Numbered from the stretch's first letter, positions 1 through 7,344 are shown. The stretch is DNA of 15,798 bases from CAZSXS01 sp964611385 (GCA_964611385.1 CAZSXS010000083.1:1-15798), one strand, 5' to 3'. Translations and numbers: made by a program. Notes: generated by a model from the sequence alone, not told the origin.

Positions 1-54
1 TTAGGCGCATTGAGCGAGAAGCCCCCGCCTCTTAGGCGGCGGGAGTATGTCACT
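1..54 (+). mobile_element. Right end of an IS200/IS605-type tnpB element (omega-RNA 3' scaffold hairpin), partial
   Basis: A GC-rich stem-loop at 22-43 (arms CCCCCGCC and GGCGGCGGG, loop TCTTA, one bulged C) is followed by GAGTATGTCAC. This layout matches the 3' end of TnpB-associated omega-RNAs, where a terminal hairpin and a short conserved tail abut the insertion flank used as guide. The same structure occurs inverted at the far edge of the window, with paired base changes in the stem. The transposase or tnpB gene would lie upstream, outside the window. The family call rests on shape and on recall of similar ends. The exact element boundary, about 53-56, is inferred from where the two copies stop matching. 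Confidence 0.6.
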
Positions 55-116
55 ATTTCATCTAGAAGCTATCTCTAAAAATTATCTTGGGTTTCAAGCC
101 TCAACCCATGTCCGGC

Positions 117-190
117 TTTTTTGAAAGGAGAGGGATGGGGGTAGTAGAGTGAACCAACTTGTTGGCCAATCCCTTGTCCCCCACGGTTTT
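117..190 (+). repeat. Degenerate copy of a G-rich palindromic intergenic repeat
   Basis: The segment begins TTTTTTGAAAGGAGAGGG, has a G-rich left half, a small central hairpin (CCAAC TT GTTGG), a C-rich right half, and ends CCCCCACGGTTTT. The same ends (TTTTGAAA and ACGGTTTT) frame the palindrome at 3393-3489. The arms pair only imperfectly here, so this is a worn copy. It lies in the nrdJ upstream region; any effect on nrdJ expression is unknown. Confidence 0.4.
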
Positions 191-260
191 AATCACTTAA
201 AATTATGTATGCGAAGCTAAGTAAGTAAATGTAATAAAATATTTAAAGGAGGCCGGTTCA

Positions 261-3209
261 ATGGAACTGAACGGAAGATTAAAGCGTTATTTCACAAAAG
301 CCCTTGAAGGTACCGATAAAACCGTGTACGATTTGTTTGAGTGGAAGAGGGTGGATGTGTGCTTAACGAATTACGCAACCAATGAGGTCATTACAGAAAT
401 GAAGGATTTGGAGTTTCCTGCTGAGTATTCCCAAACAGCCTGTGACATCATTGCCGGAAATTACTTTCGCAAAAAAGGGATCAGAAATGATCGGGGCTAC
501 GAGTACTCTATGAAGGAACTTGCTCACCGCATGGTCAGTTTTTGGACGGAGGCTCTGCTTGACGAAGGCATCATCGAAAAAGAGCAGAAGAGTATTTTAT
601 ACGACGAATTAGTCTTTGCCTTCCTTTCCCAAATGTGGGCCCCAAATAGCCCGCAATGGTTCAATACCGGTCTTTTTCAATCATATGGTATCAACGGCCC
701 CGGTCAAGGGCATTTTTATTTTGACCAGGAAAAGGGAGAAACTGTCCTTTCCAAGGATGCTTATACAAGAACGCAGGGCTCTGCTTGCTTTATTTTGAGC
801 GTAAAGGACTCACTGATGGGGGATCGCTCACTTACCGATCAGCTCACCACAGAAACCCTTTTGTTTAAATACGGCTCTGGCGTAGGTACAAACTGGTCGC
901 CCATCCGCGCCAAAAATGAATATTTGTCCGGCGGTGGTAAAAGCTCTGGCCTTTTGAGCTTTTTAAAGGTCTTTGACCGGAATGCTGGTTCCATCAAGTC
1001 CGGAGGTACCACAAGACGGGCTGCAAAGATGAATATTTTAAATCTGGATCACCCAGAAATTATGGAGTATATCACCTGGAAGGCTCAGGAAGAGGATAAG
1101 GTCGAGGCTTTGGGCAAGATGGGCTATTCTACCTCCATTGACGGAGAAGCCTACGAAACCGTTTCCGGCCAAAACGCCAATAATTCTATTCGTATCCCGA
1201 ATAAATTCATGAAGTACCTGGATGTGCCAAACGCAAAATGGCATGTAGGTGGACGGGCGGATTCCTCTGTTAATAAGGAGTATTTGGTCTCCGACATCTG
1301 GGACAAGGCTGCCCATGCTGCTTGGCGCTGTGGTGATCCTGGGGTTCAGTTTGACGATACCATCAATGCCTGGCATACCTGCCCCGCCGGTGAGGACGGG
1401 AATTTGAATGCCCCCCACAACCGGATTAATGCCTCAAACCCTTGCTCCGAGTACATGTTTTTAGATGATTCAGCCTGTAATCTTGCAAGCATTAACATTG
1501 TAAAATTCTATGATGCCAAAAGCGGCTTTCAAATAGATGGCTATCTGCACCTGATTATGATCATCCAGTTAGTTCTGGAAGCGACCATACACTGGGGGCA
1601 GTTTCCGACCAAGGAAATTGCACGGAACACTTACCTCTTCCGTACCACCGGCCTGGGTCTTGCAAACATGGGTGCTTTATTCATGAAAAGTGGGCTTGCC
1701 TATGACTCTGATGAAGCGCGCAATCTGGGCGCCGCTCTTATGTCCATCCTGACAGGCTACTCTTACTACACCTCTGCCCTTATGGCACAAAAGGTAGGTC
1801 CCTTTCAGTGCTATGAGACCAACAAGGGCCATATGAAGATGGTCATTCGAAATCATGCCCGGGCGGCTTCCTATAATGATAAGGACAGGGTCTTTGAAAA
1901 CATGCCGATCAATCCTATGGTCATTAATCATAAGGTCTTGACCAAGCTTGGATTTACCAACCTTTCGCAATCTGTCAAGAGCATCTGGAAAGACACCATC
2001 ATAACCGGAAACGAATACGGCTACCGGAATGCCCAGGTCAGTGTCCTGGCCCCAACGGGAACAATAGCCTTTGCTATGGACTGCGCCACTACATCGCTAG
2101 AGCCTTTTTTCAGCCATGTAACCTTCAAAAAACTGGTGAGCGGTGGCTTTATGCAAATCGTAAACCCAGTGATCCCCGAGGCTTTAAAGCGACTGGGTTA
2201 TGCAGAAAATGAAATTGAAGAAATCATAAAATTTGTCCTTAGAAAAGATGAAAAAGGCAGTATAGCTGATGGGAAAATCGAAAATGCGCCTTATCTGAAG
2301 GAGGAACATTACAGCGTCTTTGACACCGCCGCCAAATGCGGAACAGGGCAACGCTATATCAGCCCGGAGGGTCACGTAAAGATGGTTGGGGCGTTGACTC
2401 CCCATGTTTCCGGCGCCATTAGCAAAACGGTAAATATGCCCAACGAGTCGAGCATTGACGATGTCAAGAAGATATATATCCTGGCCTGGGAGCTGGGAGT
2501 CAAGGCCATTGCTCTCTATCGAGACGGCTGCAAGGTATGCCAACCCCTAAGCTCCAACATCAGCACCACCAAGGAAAAGCCATTTACCGAATACAGCTAT
2601 CAAGAGCTGCTGGATTTCATCAGCACGAAGAAGATCGTATACAAGCCCGTACGGGTAAAGCTATCGGGCATCCGAAAGGCGCATGTACACGAAGCAGCCA
2701 TCAATGGGTTGAAACTATACATCACTACCTCTTTCTACGACGACGGGCGGCTAGGCGAAATCTACATTTCCTCGGGACGGGAGGGATCATTGACCAAGGG
2801 CTTACTGGACAGCGTATCCACCACCATATCCGAGATGCTACAATACGGCGTATCACCGGAGGACATAGCCCGGATGTACCGAGGCCACAAGTACGAGCCA
2901 AGCGGTTTTGTGACCGGTCACCCCTACATAAAGTCTGTAGAGTCCATTTCTGACTTAATCAGCAAGATCATCGACATTGAGATGGGGAACTACACCTTTT
3001 GTCAGGTCAAGCCGGACAACTACGTAGAGGCGAAGTCAGACGATTCAGCCCACATTGGTCAAGCACACAAGCCCCAATCAAAGACCGTATACACCACAGC
3101 AGACTACATCATTGGCGAGGTATGCCCCAACTGCAAGAGCCACAAGCTAGTCAAAAACGGGACCTGCAAAGTCTGCACGGAATGCGGAACGACAACGGGC
3201 TGTAGTTAA
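261..3209 (+). CDS. nrdJ: Adenosylcobalamin-dependent (class II) ribonucleoside-diphosphate reductase
   Basis: This 982-residue cytosolic enzyme reduces ribonucleotides to deoxyribonucleotides using a cobalamin-derived thiyl radical, independent of oxygen. Visible motifs are MWAPNSPQWFN (about 125-135), QGSACF with Cys176, FKYGSGVGTN (about 202-211), NPCSE (393-397) with the candidate radical Cys395 and Glu397, a downstream Cys406 that would pair with Cys176 as the substrate-reducing dithiol, and LAPTGTIAF near 596, a phosphate-binding loop in this family. A TSCPD-type domain spans about 793-900. A Cys-rich tail (CPNC 955-958, then Cys969, 972, 975 and 981) fits the zinc-ribbon or redox-shuttle end of NrdJ. 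The start is supported by AAAGGAGG eight bases upstream. The gene stands alone, with no nrdR or thioredoxin gene adjacent. Every Tyr codon after about 2638 is TAC, unlike the rest of the gene. Confidence 0.95.
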   Translation: MELNGRLKRYFTKALEGTDKTVYDLFEWKRVDVCLTNYATNEVITEMKDLEFPAEYSQTACDIIAGNYFRKKGIRNDRGYEYSMKELAHRMVSFWTEALLDEGIIEKEQKSILYDELVFAFLSQMWAPNSPQWFNTGLFQSYGINGPGQGHFYFDQEKGETVLSKDAYTRTQGSACFILSVKDSLMGDRSLTDQLTTETLLFKYGSGVGTNWSPIRAKNEYLSGGGKSSGLLSFLKVFDRNAGSIKSGGTTRRAAKMNILNLDHPEIMEYITWKAQEEDKVEALGKMGYSTSIDGEAYETVSGQNANNSIRIPNKFMKYLDVPNAKWHVGGRADSSVNKEYLVSDIWDKAAHAAWRCGDPGVQFDDTINAWHTCPAGEDGNLNAPHNRINASNPCSEYMFLDDSACNLASINIVKFYDAKSGFQIDGYLHLIMIIQLVLEATIHWGQFPTKEIARNTYLFRTTGLGLANMGALFMKSGLAYDSDEARNLGAALMSILTGYSYYTSALMAQKVGPFQCYETNKGHMKMVIRNHARAASYNDKDRVFENMPINPMVINHKVLTKLGFTNLSQSVKSIWKDTIITGNEYGYRNAQVSVLAPTGTIAFAMDCATTSLEPFFSHVTFKKLVSGGFMQIVNPVIPEALKRLGYAENEIEEIIKFVLRKDEKGSIADGKIENAPYLKEEHYSVFDTAAKCGTGQRYISPEGHVKMVGALTPHVSGAISKTVNMPNESSIDDVKKIYILAWELGVKAIALYRDGCKVCQPLSSNISTTKEKPFTEYSYQELLDFISTKKIVYKPVRVKLSGIRKAHVHEAAINGLKLYITTSFYDDGRLGEIYISSGREGSLTKGLLDSVSTTISEMLQYGVSPEDIARMYRGHKYEPSGFVTGHPYIKSVESISDLISKIIDIEMGNYTFCQVKPDNYVEAKSDDSAHIGQAHKPQSKTVYTTADYIIGEVCPNCKSHKLVKNGTCKVCTECGTTTGCS

Positions 3210-3222
3210 GAGAAAGAAACTA

Positions 3223-3246
3223 ATAAAGAAATAAAGAAATAAAGAA
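3223..3246 (+). repeat. Three tandem copies of ATAAAGAA
   Basis: Three exact head-to-tail 8-mers follow the nrdJ stop codon and lead into the palindrome at 3253. Read on the minus strand they form a T-rich tract just after the hairpin, so the structure could terminate transcripts arriving from the right. Confidence 0.6.
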
Positions 3247-3334
3247 AAGACCTTGGGAAGGGGGAGGAAACTTTTTCCAAAGCCAAAAAGTTTCCTCCCC
3301 CTTCCCAAACCCTTCCCCCTCTTTCAAAAGGCTT
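3245..3334 (-). repeat. G-rich palindromic intergenic repeat, copy in minus orientation
   Basis: A perfect 24-bp inverted repeat (arms 3253-3276 and 3285-3308, 8-base loop CCAAAGCC) is followed by C-rich sequence and CTTTCAAAAG. Reverse-complemented, it reads TTTTGAAAGAGGGGG, then the palindrome, then AAGGTCTTTT, which aligns with the copy at 3393-3489. It is therefore a second member of one repeat family in opposite orientation. The stem, with five G:C pairs in a row, could also stop or stabilise the nrdJ transcript, though no U-tract follows on the plus strand. Confidence 0.7.
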
Positions 3335-3392
3335 TAACATGGGTGAAGCTGTGGTATACAATTTATTAAGGAAACAATACCCTTCATTTCTG

Positions 3393-3489
3393 GTTTTTTT
3401 GAAAAGAGGTGGAGGGGGGTGTGGGGGGAGGAGGAAAACTTTTTTCGCCGTTTGAAAAAAGTTTTCCTCCTCCCTCCTACGGTTTTATC
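3393..3489 (+). repeat. G-rich palindromic intergenic repeat, plus orientation
   Basis: The segment starts TTTTTTTGAAAAGAGG, has a G-rich left part, a perfect 19-bp inverted repeat (3427-3445 with 3455-3473) that extends outward with one G:T pair, a 9-base loop CGCCGTTTG, and ends CTACGGTTTT. It ends about 22 bases before the malic enzyme start codon, so its hairpin would sit in that gene's 5' leader if transcription starts further upstream. It shares its ends and arm pattern (GGAGGAAA(A)CTTTTT) with the copy at 3245-3334. Confidence 0.7.
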
Positions 3490-3510
3490 TTTTAAAAAAG
3501 GAGATTGATT

Positions 3511-4659
3511 ATGGACTATAAAACTGCTTCAATGGAAAAACACCGCATATGGAAAGGTAAAATTGAGGTTAAGGTGCGGCCGGAACTCAAAACGAAGGAA
3601 GACCTGTCCTTGGCTTATACGCCGGGTGTGGCGGAGCCTTGCTTGGCGATTCAGGAGGATAAAAGGCTTTCCTTTGATTTGACCAGAAGATGGAATACGG
3701 TGGCTGTAGTAACAGACGGTACGGCTGTTCTGGGTCTGGGCGATATCGGGCCGGAGGCGGCTATGCCTGTCATGGAAGGGAAGTGCGCCCTGTTTAAAGC
3801 CTTTGCTGATGTGGATGCTTTTCCTCTTTGTGTGAATACCAAGGATACAGACGAAATCGTGAAGACCATTGCTTTGTTGGCGCCTAGCTTCGGCGGGGTC
3901 AATTTGGAAGATATTTCTGCGCCCCGTTGCTTTGAGATCGAAAAGAAGTTGCAAGAACTGGTGGAGATTCCGATTTTTCATGACGACCAGCATGGTACGG
4001 CTGTGGTGACTCTAGCGGGCTTGAAGAATGCTTTGAAGCTTGTCAAAAAGGGTGACGAGATTAAGATTGTTCTTTCTGGTGCCGGAGCTGCCGGAAAGGC
4101 CATTGCTCAAATGCTCATGCAAGCGGGCTTTGGCGATCCAAAGAAGAACGGCCAGATTATCCTTTGTAACCGGAAAGGCGCTCTGTCTTCTGCCGATATG
4201 GAGGGCAGTAATCCCTTTGATGTAAAAGGCAGCCTGGCCGATGTCCTCAAGGGTGCTGATGTATTTATCGGTGTGTCCGGGCCGGGGATCGTGACGGAGG
4301 ACATGATCCGCTCCATGAATCCGGAGCCTATCGTGTTTGCTATGGCCAACCCTGTGCCGGAGATCATGCCAGACTTGGCCTTTAAAGCCGGTGCAAAAAT
4401 CGTTGCTACTGGGCGTTCCGATTATCCGAATCAGATGAATAATGTGCTGGCCTTCCCGGGGATTTTCCGTGGTGCCCTGGATGCTAGAGCAGGACGGATT
4501 ACCGACCAGATGAAGTTGGCTGCGGCTTATGCCTTGGCTGATTTGATTGAAGAATCAGAGTTGAACGAAAATTATATTATCCCTTCATGCTTTGACGAAA
4601 GAGTGGTCAAGGCTGTTGCGGAGGCGGTTTTTAAAGCCGCAGAAACAGATGGGCGCTAA
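3511..4659 (+). CDS. Malic enzyme (malate dehydrogenase, oxaloacetate-decarboxylating), short bacterial form
   Basis: The 382-residue protein should convert malate to pyruvate and CO2 with reduction of NAD(P), linking C4 acids to pyruvate. Family marks in order are SLAYTPGVAEPC (33-44) with the catalytic Tyr36, EGKCALFKAFADVDAFP with Lys91, NLED (131-134) and FHDDQHGTAV (156-165) supplying acidic metal ligands, a nucleotide-binding GAGAAG (190-195), and a late MANPVPE segment. The length fits the short Gram-positive type, which lacks the phosphotransacetylase-like C-terminal domain. An upstream in-frame TTG at 3505 was rejected because AAAAAAGGAG ends 7 bases before the ATG at 3511. Coenzyme preference cannot be read from the sequence. 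The gene is monocistronic: a terminator overlaps its stop codon. Confidence 0.93.
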   Translation: MDYKTASMEKHRIWKGKIEVKVRPELKTKEDLSLAYTPGVAEPCLAIQEDKRLSFDLTRRWNTVAVVTDGTAVLGLGDIGPEAAMPVMEGKCALFKAFADVDAFPLCVNTKDTDEIVKTIALLAPSFGGVNLEDISAPRCFEIEKKLQELVEIPIFHDDQHGTAVVTLAGLKNALKLVKKGDEIKIVLSGAGAAGKAIAQMLMQAGFGDPKKNGQIILCNRKGALSSADMEGSNPFDVKGSLADVLKGADVFIGVSGPGIVTEDMIRSMNPEPIVFAMANPVPEIMPDLAFKAGAKIVATGRSDYPNQMNNVLAFPGIFRGALDARAGRITDQMKLAAAYALADLIEESELNENYIIPSCFDERVVKAVAEAVFKAAETDGR

Positions 4660-4671
4660 GGCGCCTTTTTT
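4652..4671 (+). terminator. Intrinsic terminator overlapping the malic enzyme stop codon
   Basis: The stem GGCGC (4652-4656) pairs with GCGCC (4661-4665) around the 4-base loop TAAG and is followed by TTTTTT. The TAA in the loop is the malic enzyme stop codon, so the last sense codon is part of the stem. Confidence 0.85.
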
Positions 4672-4731
4672 GTTGCCCAGAAGAAGAGGAATGCACAGAT
4701 GCGGTTATCAAAAATCCAGTCTTGGGTCATA

Positions 4732-4830
4732 TACTCAGTCACGTTCAGTTTTGCAAAGCCGCCGTCTAATACAGTAGAATTTACCTGGGTTGATTGATGG
4801 CGGCTTGGTAAATGTTTAATAGACTGAGTA
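4732..4830 (+). repeat. 99-bp palindromic dispersed repeat, copy 1 (MITE-like)
   Basis: The ends are TACTCAGTC and GACTGAGTA, a perfect 9-bp terminal inverted repeat. Subterminal arms also pair (AAGCCGCC at about 4757-4764 with GGCGGCTT at 4799-4806). A second copy of exactly the same length and orientation lies at 13527-13625. Shared interior blocks include AATTTA(C/T)CTGGGTTGA and AAATGTTTAA. No ORF is present, so it would be non-autonomous if mobile. It lies between the malic enzyme terminator and the promoter of the HipA-like gene. Confidence 0.75.
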
Positions 4831-4869
4831 AGATCTCCAAGGGAATCTAAAGATCTGTTTTTACTTATC

Positions 4870-4899
4870 TTGATATATGGTTAGCTAATGTTGTATACT
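4870..4899 (+). promoter_or_regulatory. Probable sigma-A promoter for the micro-ORF and HipA-like gene
   Basis: TTGATA (4870-4875) and TATACT (4894-4899) are separated by 18 bases. Transcription would start near 4906, about 40 bases before the small ORF. Confidence 0.55.
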
Positions 4900-4947
4900 G
4901 AGTGTGGATTGGCAACTTATGCCAAAGGTAAGAGGGAGGTTTATGGA

Positions 4948-5025
4948 ATGAAGGTTTCTCCTGTAATAGACGTTCGTTTGCAATACTTTATAAGGAAGAA
5001 ATGTGGAGGTCCTATCTATGCTTGA
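4948..5025 (+). CDS. 25-codon micro-ORF overlapping the HipA-like gene start (leader peptide or micro-partner)
   Basis: An ATG at 4948 sits seven bases after a strong GAGGGAGGT (4932-4940) and opens a 25-codon frame beginning MKVSPVIDVRLQYF and ending GGPIYA. Its stop (TGA 5023-5025) overlaps the ATG (5018) of the HipA-like gene, an arrangement typical of translational coupling. The peptide is basic in its centre (RKK). It is far too short to be a HipB-type helix-turn-helix antitoxin. I do not recognise a family. The strong ribosome binding site and the overlap are the only support for translation. Confidence 0.5.
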   Translation: MKVSPVIDVRLQYFIRKKCGGPIYA

Positions 5026-6160
5026 TATATTTAGTGATTTTACAATCTACTTGAAATGGGAAAACACGATAATTGGTGTTATTAACAAAGATTTCAGCAT
5101 TTCTATACATGATTACGGCTTTAACCCCATTGCAGATACCTATTTTAAAGGCAAGAAAATGCTAAGCTCCGACGGGTTCCATCGATTTTTGTCTGACCGT
5201 GTTTTTAGTAAGGATAGAAAAGACGTTCACAGTTTGCTCGCTCGGTTGGGAATAAAGGAGTATGATGTATTCCACATAGCAAAAAGCACGCGAGCTTTCA
5301 ATCTGGCAGATCGGTTTTGGATTTCATACAGTGAAAAAGAAGAATATGAGCCGACATTCATTGCAGTTTTCAGAGAACTTTACCATCACAAGCGGGGTGT
5401 TGCCGGAGATAGCATTGCCTCTCCTAGCGGAAACAATATTAAGCAATATGTTTTCTATGAAAATGAATTCGGGATTGCGAAGCAGCAAATGCATCCGTAC
5501 AGCACGGATGCGGTTAGCGAGGTTATCGCTTATCGATTAGGTACGCTATTCGGCGTCCCTTGCTGTATGGCGAACATGATTTCGCAAAGCACTGTTTTTT
5601 CACGATATGAATATGATCTCAATAAAGAATTTTTAATTCATGCTCGAAATGTGGTAAACGGTGAAACGCTTAGTTTGGATACGTATTCAGACATTATTAA
5701 CAAATACTTTCCGGAATCAAAGAAAGCTATATTGAGAATGATCCTATTTGACTTTATCATACAGCAAGACGACAGGCACATGAGCAACTGGGGTGTATTA
5801 ATGGATATTGAGGGAAACAAGCGATTATACAAGTTATATGATAATGGCCGATCCTTGTTTTATGAATCGGACGAAGAAATGGCACAAGCAGCAATTAGCC
5901 ATCCGATTGCTTACTCTAACGCCTTTGGCCTGGTGGGCTCCTATTATGACGTGGCACTTGACATATCTGCTAACAATAATGTCTCGGAGCTTATTAACTT
6001 AGATGTAACTGAGGCTGAGATCAGCAACTGTTTTGAGGGATTTGAAAAGTATCCGGAATGGAAGCGTATTGCCTGTATCTCATGGATAAAGTGGGCTGTG
6101 AACACACTCAAAGACCTTGCGCCTAAGGGCAGAATGATATCTGCTAACGCTTACAAATAA
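5018..6160 (+). CDS. HipA-like Ser/Thr kinase-fold protein
   Basis: The 380-residue protein carries the HipA C-terminal kinase signature: IIQQDDRHMSNWG with Asp251-Asp252-Arg253-His254 and Asn257 as the catalytic-loop residues, then LYDNGRS with Asp275-Asn276-Gly277 in the place of the DFG metal-binding motif. A glycine/serine segment (ASPSGNNIKQY) followed by a Lys (FGIAKQQ) probably forms the nucleotide-binding lobe. The first 120 or so residues match nothing I recognise. HipA toxins phosphorylate translation factors such as glutamyl-tRNA synthetase; the target here is unknown. I chose the ATG at 5018 over the GTG at 5003 because GGAGGT (5005-5010) is ideally placed for 5018 and overlaps the GTG start. 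There is no hipB-like regulator next to it, only the 25-codon ORF. The gene is AT-richer than nrdJ or metG and may have been acquired. Confidence 0.75.
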   Translation: MLDIFSDFTIYLKWENTIIGVINKDFSISIHDYGFNPIADTYFKGKKMLSSDGFHRFLSDRVFSKDRKDVHSLLARLGIKEYDVFHIAKSTRAFNLADRFWISYSEKEEYEPTFIAVFRELYHHKRGVAGDSIASPSGNNIKQYVFYENEFGIAKQQMHPYSTDAVSEVIAYRLGTLFGVPCCMANMISQSTVFSRYEYDLNKEFLIHARNVVNGETLSLDTYSDIINKYFPESKKAILRMILFDFIIQQDDRHMSNWGVLMDIEGNKRLYKLYDNGRSLFYESDEEMAQAAISHPIAYSNAFGLVGSYYDVALDISANNNVSELINLDVTEAEISNCFEGFEKYPEWKRIACISWIKWAVNTLKDLAPKGRMISANAYK

Positions 6161-6189
6161 ATTTAAGCAAATACATTGCCACACTCAGC

Positions 6190-6220
6190 CGCCTTGAAAA
6201 CAAAATTCAAGGCGTTTTTT
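6190..6220 (+). terminator. Intrinsic terminator of the HipA-like gene
   Basis: A perfect 9-bp stem, CGCCTTGAA (6190-6198) with TTCAAGGCG (6206-6214), is followed by TTTTTT. It lies 30 bases after the stop codon. Confidence 0.9.
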
Positions 6221-6258
6221 AGTTTCACTGAGCAGTGAGCTTGTTTTCGCATTTGGCT

Positions 6259-7239
6259 TCACAACCTAATCCCATACACGGCCGCTTCCTCTCGAAGGCT
6301 CAAAGCTTGCCTTTCGATGGCTGACTGTGCTGCATCAATGTTTGCATCATGATAATGCATCACTTCGGTAAACAATTCATAGACGGCTCGTTTGAGAGGA
6401 AAGTTTTCGCTCAAGTTGGCAGAGGTTTTATACCTGTCCAGAAAGCCAAACCACTTGCCATTTGCATTATCCAACTGGTATAAATCAAATTCCTGATCTG
6501 CCCAGCAGCAATTGAAGGGATCAATGATGGCAGCAACCTCAGTTAAGTTTGGATTCAAAAGAATATTCCATGCATTATAATCGCCATGAATTAAGGAGGA
6601 TTTTTTGATAGGTAGATAAAAGAGTTGATCAAAGCGATCAAGGGTTTTATCCATTATACTGAAGGTGTCCTTGCTGATTTGGTTTTTATGATATAAGTTA
6701 CTTCCTTTTCCAAGCTGCTCTTGCATCTTTTCTTTGTATAGCCTTCTCCAATCCTTACAAAACACTTCGTCGTTTAGCTCGCCAAAGCCCTTCTCGTTTG
6801 ATACTGAATGAAGGACAATCAAATTCTCTACTGCCTGCTGGGTAATTCTTTCTCTATTCTCATGGGATAGGGGCATGGCTGGACCGGCTTTGCCTGCATT
6901 AATTCCTTCAATGTATTCCATTATCAAAAGGTCAAAGTTCAGCTCCTCATTATTTTTTTGAATGCAATTATCTTGAACGTAATTTTTTTCAACATAATTT
7001 TCTTGAACAAAATACACTTCTGGAACTTTAATCAGCGCATGTTTCTTGAGTGTCTCTAATTGAAGTGCCTCCCGCTTTGCTAAAGCAGGAAACAGGTAGA
7101 GCTTTACTACGGCCTTAAAAGGGGGCTTGTTGAACTGAGCCAGAAAGACTCGGCCATAAAAACCGCCGCCCAATGATTGAACTTGCACAGGCTCCACAGC
7201 GTAATAGTTGCTGATTGTCTTGCTTACGATTGATTCCAT
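6259..7239 (-). CDS. APH-family phosphotransferase (aminoglycoside/choline-kinase fold)
   Basis: The 326-residue protein has the kinase-like fold of the APH family. It shows a glycine-rich loop GGGFYGRVF (24-32), a Lys in AVVKLYL (Lys46), the Brenner motif LIHGDYNAWN (His218, Asp220, Asn225) as catalytic loop, and IIDPF with Asp240 as the Mg2+ ligand. The family phosphorylates small hydroxylated molecules such as aminoglycosides, choline, sugars or homoserine; nothing here fixes the substrate, and resistance should not be assumed. Residues 78-97 are four tandem copies of a 5-residue unit, (V/I)xxNx, inserted before the hinge strand (LLIMEYIEG). The ATG at 7239 is preceded by GGAGGC and a good promoter. 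The gene is convergent with the HipA-like gene. Confidence 0.85.
   Translation of the reverse strand: MESIVSKTISNYYAVEPVQVQSLGGGFYGRVFLAQFNKPPFKAVVKLYLFPALAKREALQLETLKKHALIKVPEVYFVQENYVEKNYVQDNCIQKNNEELNFDLLIMEYIEGINAGKAGPAMPLSHENRERITQQAVENLIVLHSVSNEKGFGELNDEVFCKDWRRLYKEKMQEQLGKGSNLYHKNQISKDTFSIMDKTLDRFDQLFYLPIKKSSLIHGDYNAWNILLNPNLTEVAAIIDPFNCCWADQEFDLYQLDNANGKWFGFLDRYKTSANLSENFPLKRAVYELFTEVMHYHDANIDAAQSAIERQALSLREEAAVYGIRL
6949..7008 (-). repeat. Four tandem 15-bp repeats inside the phosphotransferase gene
   Basis: On the minus strand the units are GTTCAAGAAAATTAT, GTTGAAAAAAATTAC, GTTCAAGATAATTGC and ATTCAAAAAAATAAT. The period is 15 bases, so copy-number change keeps the frame and adds or removes five residues. 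Confidence 0.85.
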
Positions 7240-7272
7240 CTTTGATTTGCCTCCGATCTGTTTTTAATTCTG

Positions 7273-7301
7273 ACTGTATCACCCTCTCCCTTGGCTGTCA
7301 A
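7273..7301 (-). promoter_or_regulatory. Sigma-A-type promoter for the APH-family gene
   Basis: Read on the minus strand: TTGACA (7301-7296), 17-base spacer, TACAGT (7278-7273), followed by GGAGGC and the ATG at 7239. Confidence 0.65.
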
Positions 7302-7344
7302 TAAGGACAATTGCTTATTCATTCGATTTATTTGGACAAGGGCC

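Noticed and set aside
61..260. A cobalamin riboswitch upstream of the B12-dependent nrdJ
   Set aside because: The space is short and I see no B12-box-like segment; only a weak GGGTT/AACCC hairpin and the degenerate G-rich repeat are present.
2537..3205. Two long plus-strand frames overlapping the 3' third of nrdJ
   Set aside because: They are His/Arg-rich out-of-frame shadows produced by the C-ending codon bias of that part of nrdJ, with no ribosome binding site.
3223..3489. A CRISPR-like array in the nrdJ to malic enzyme gap
   Set aside because: The repeats are palindromes in opposite orientation plus a simple 8-mer tandem, with no regular repeat-spacer units.
6225..6238. Short palindrome TCACTGAGCAGTGA between the convergent genes
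   Set aside because: It is short and lacks a T-run on either strand; there is not enough to call a terminator or operator.
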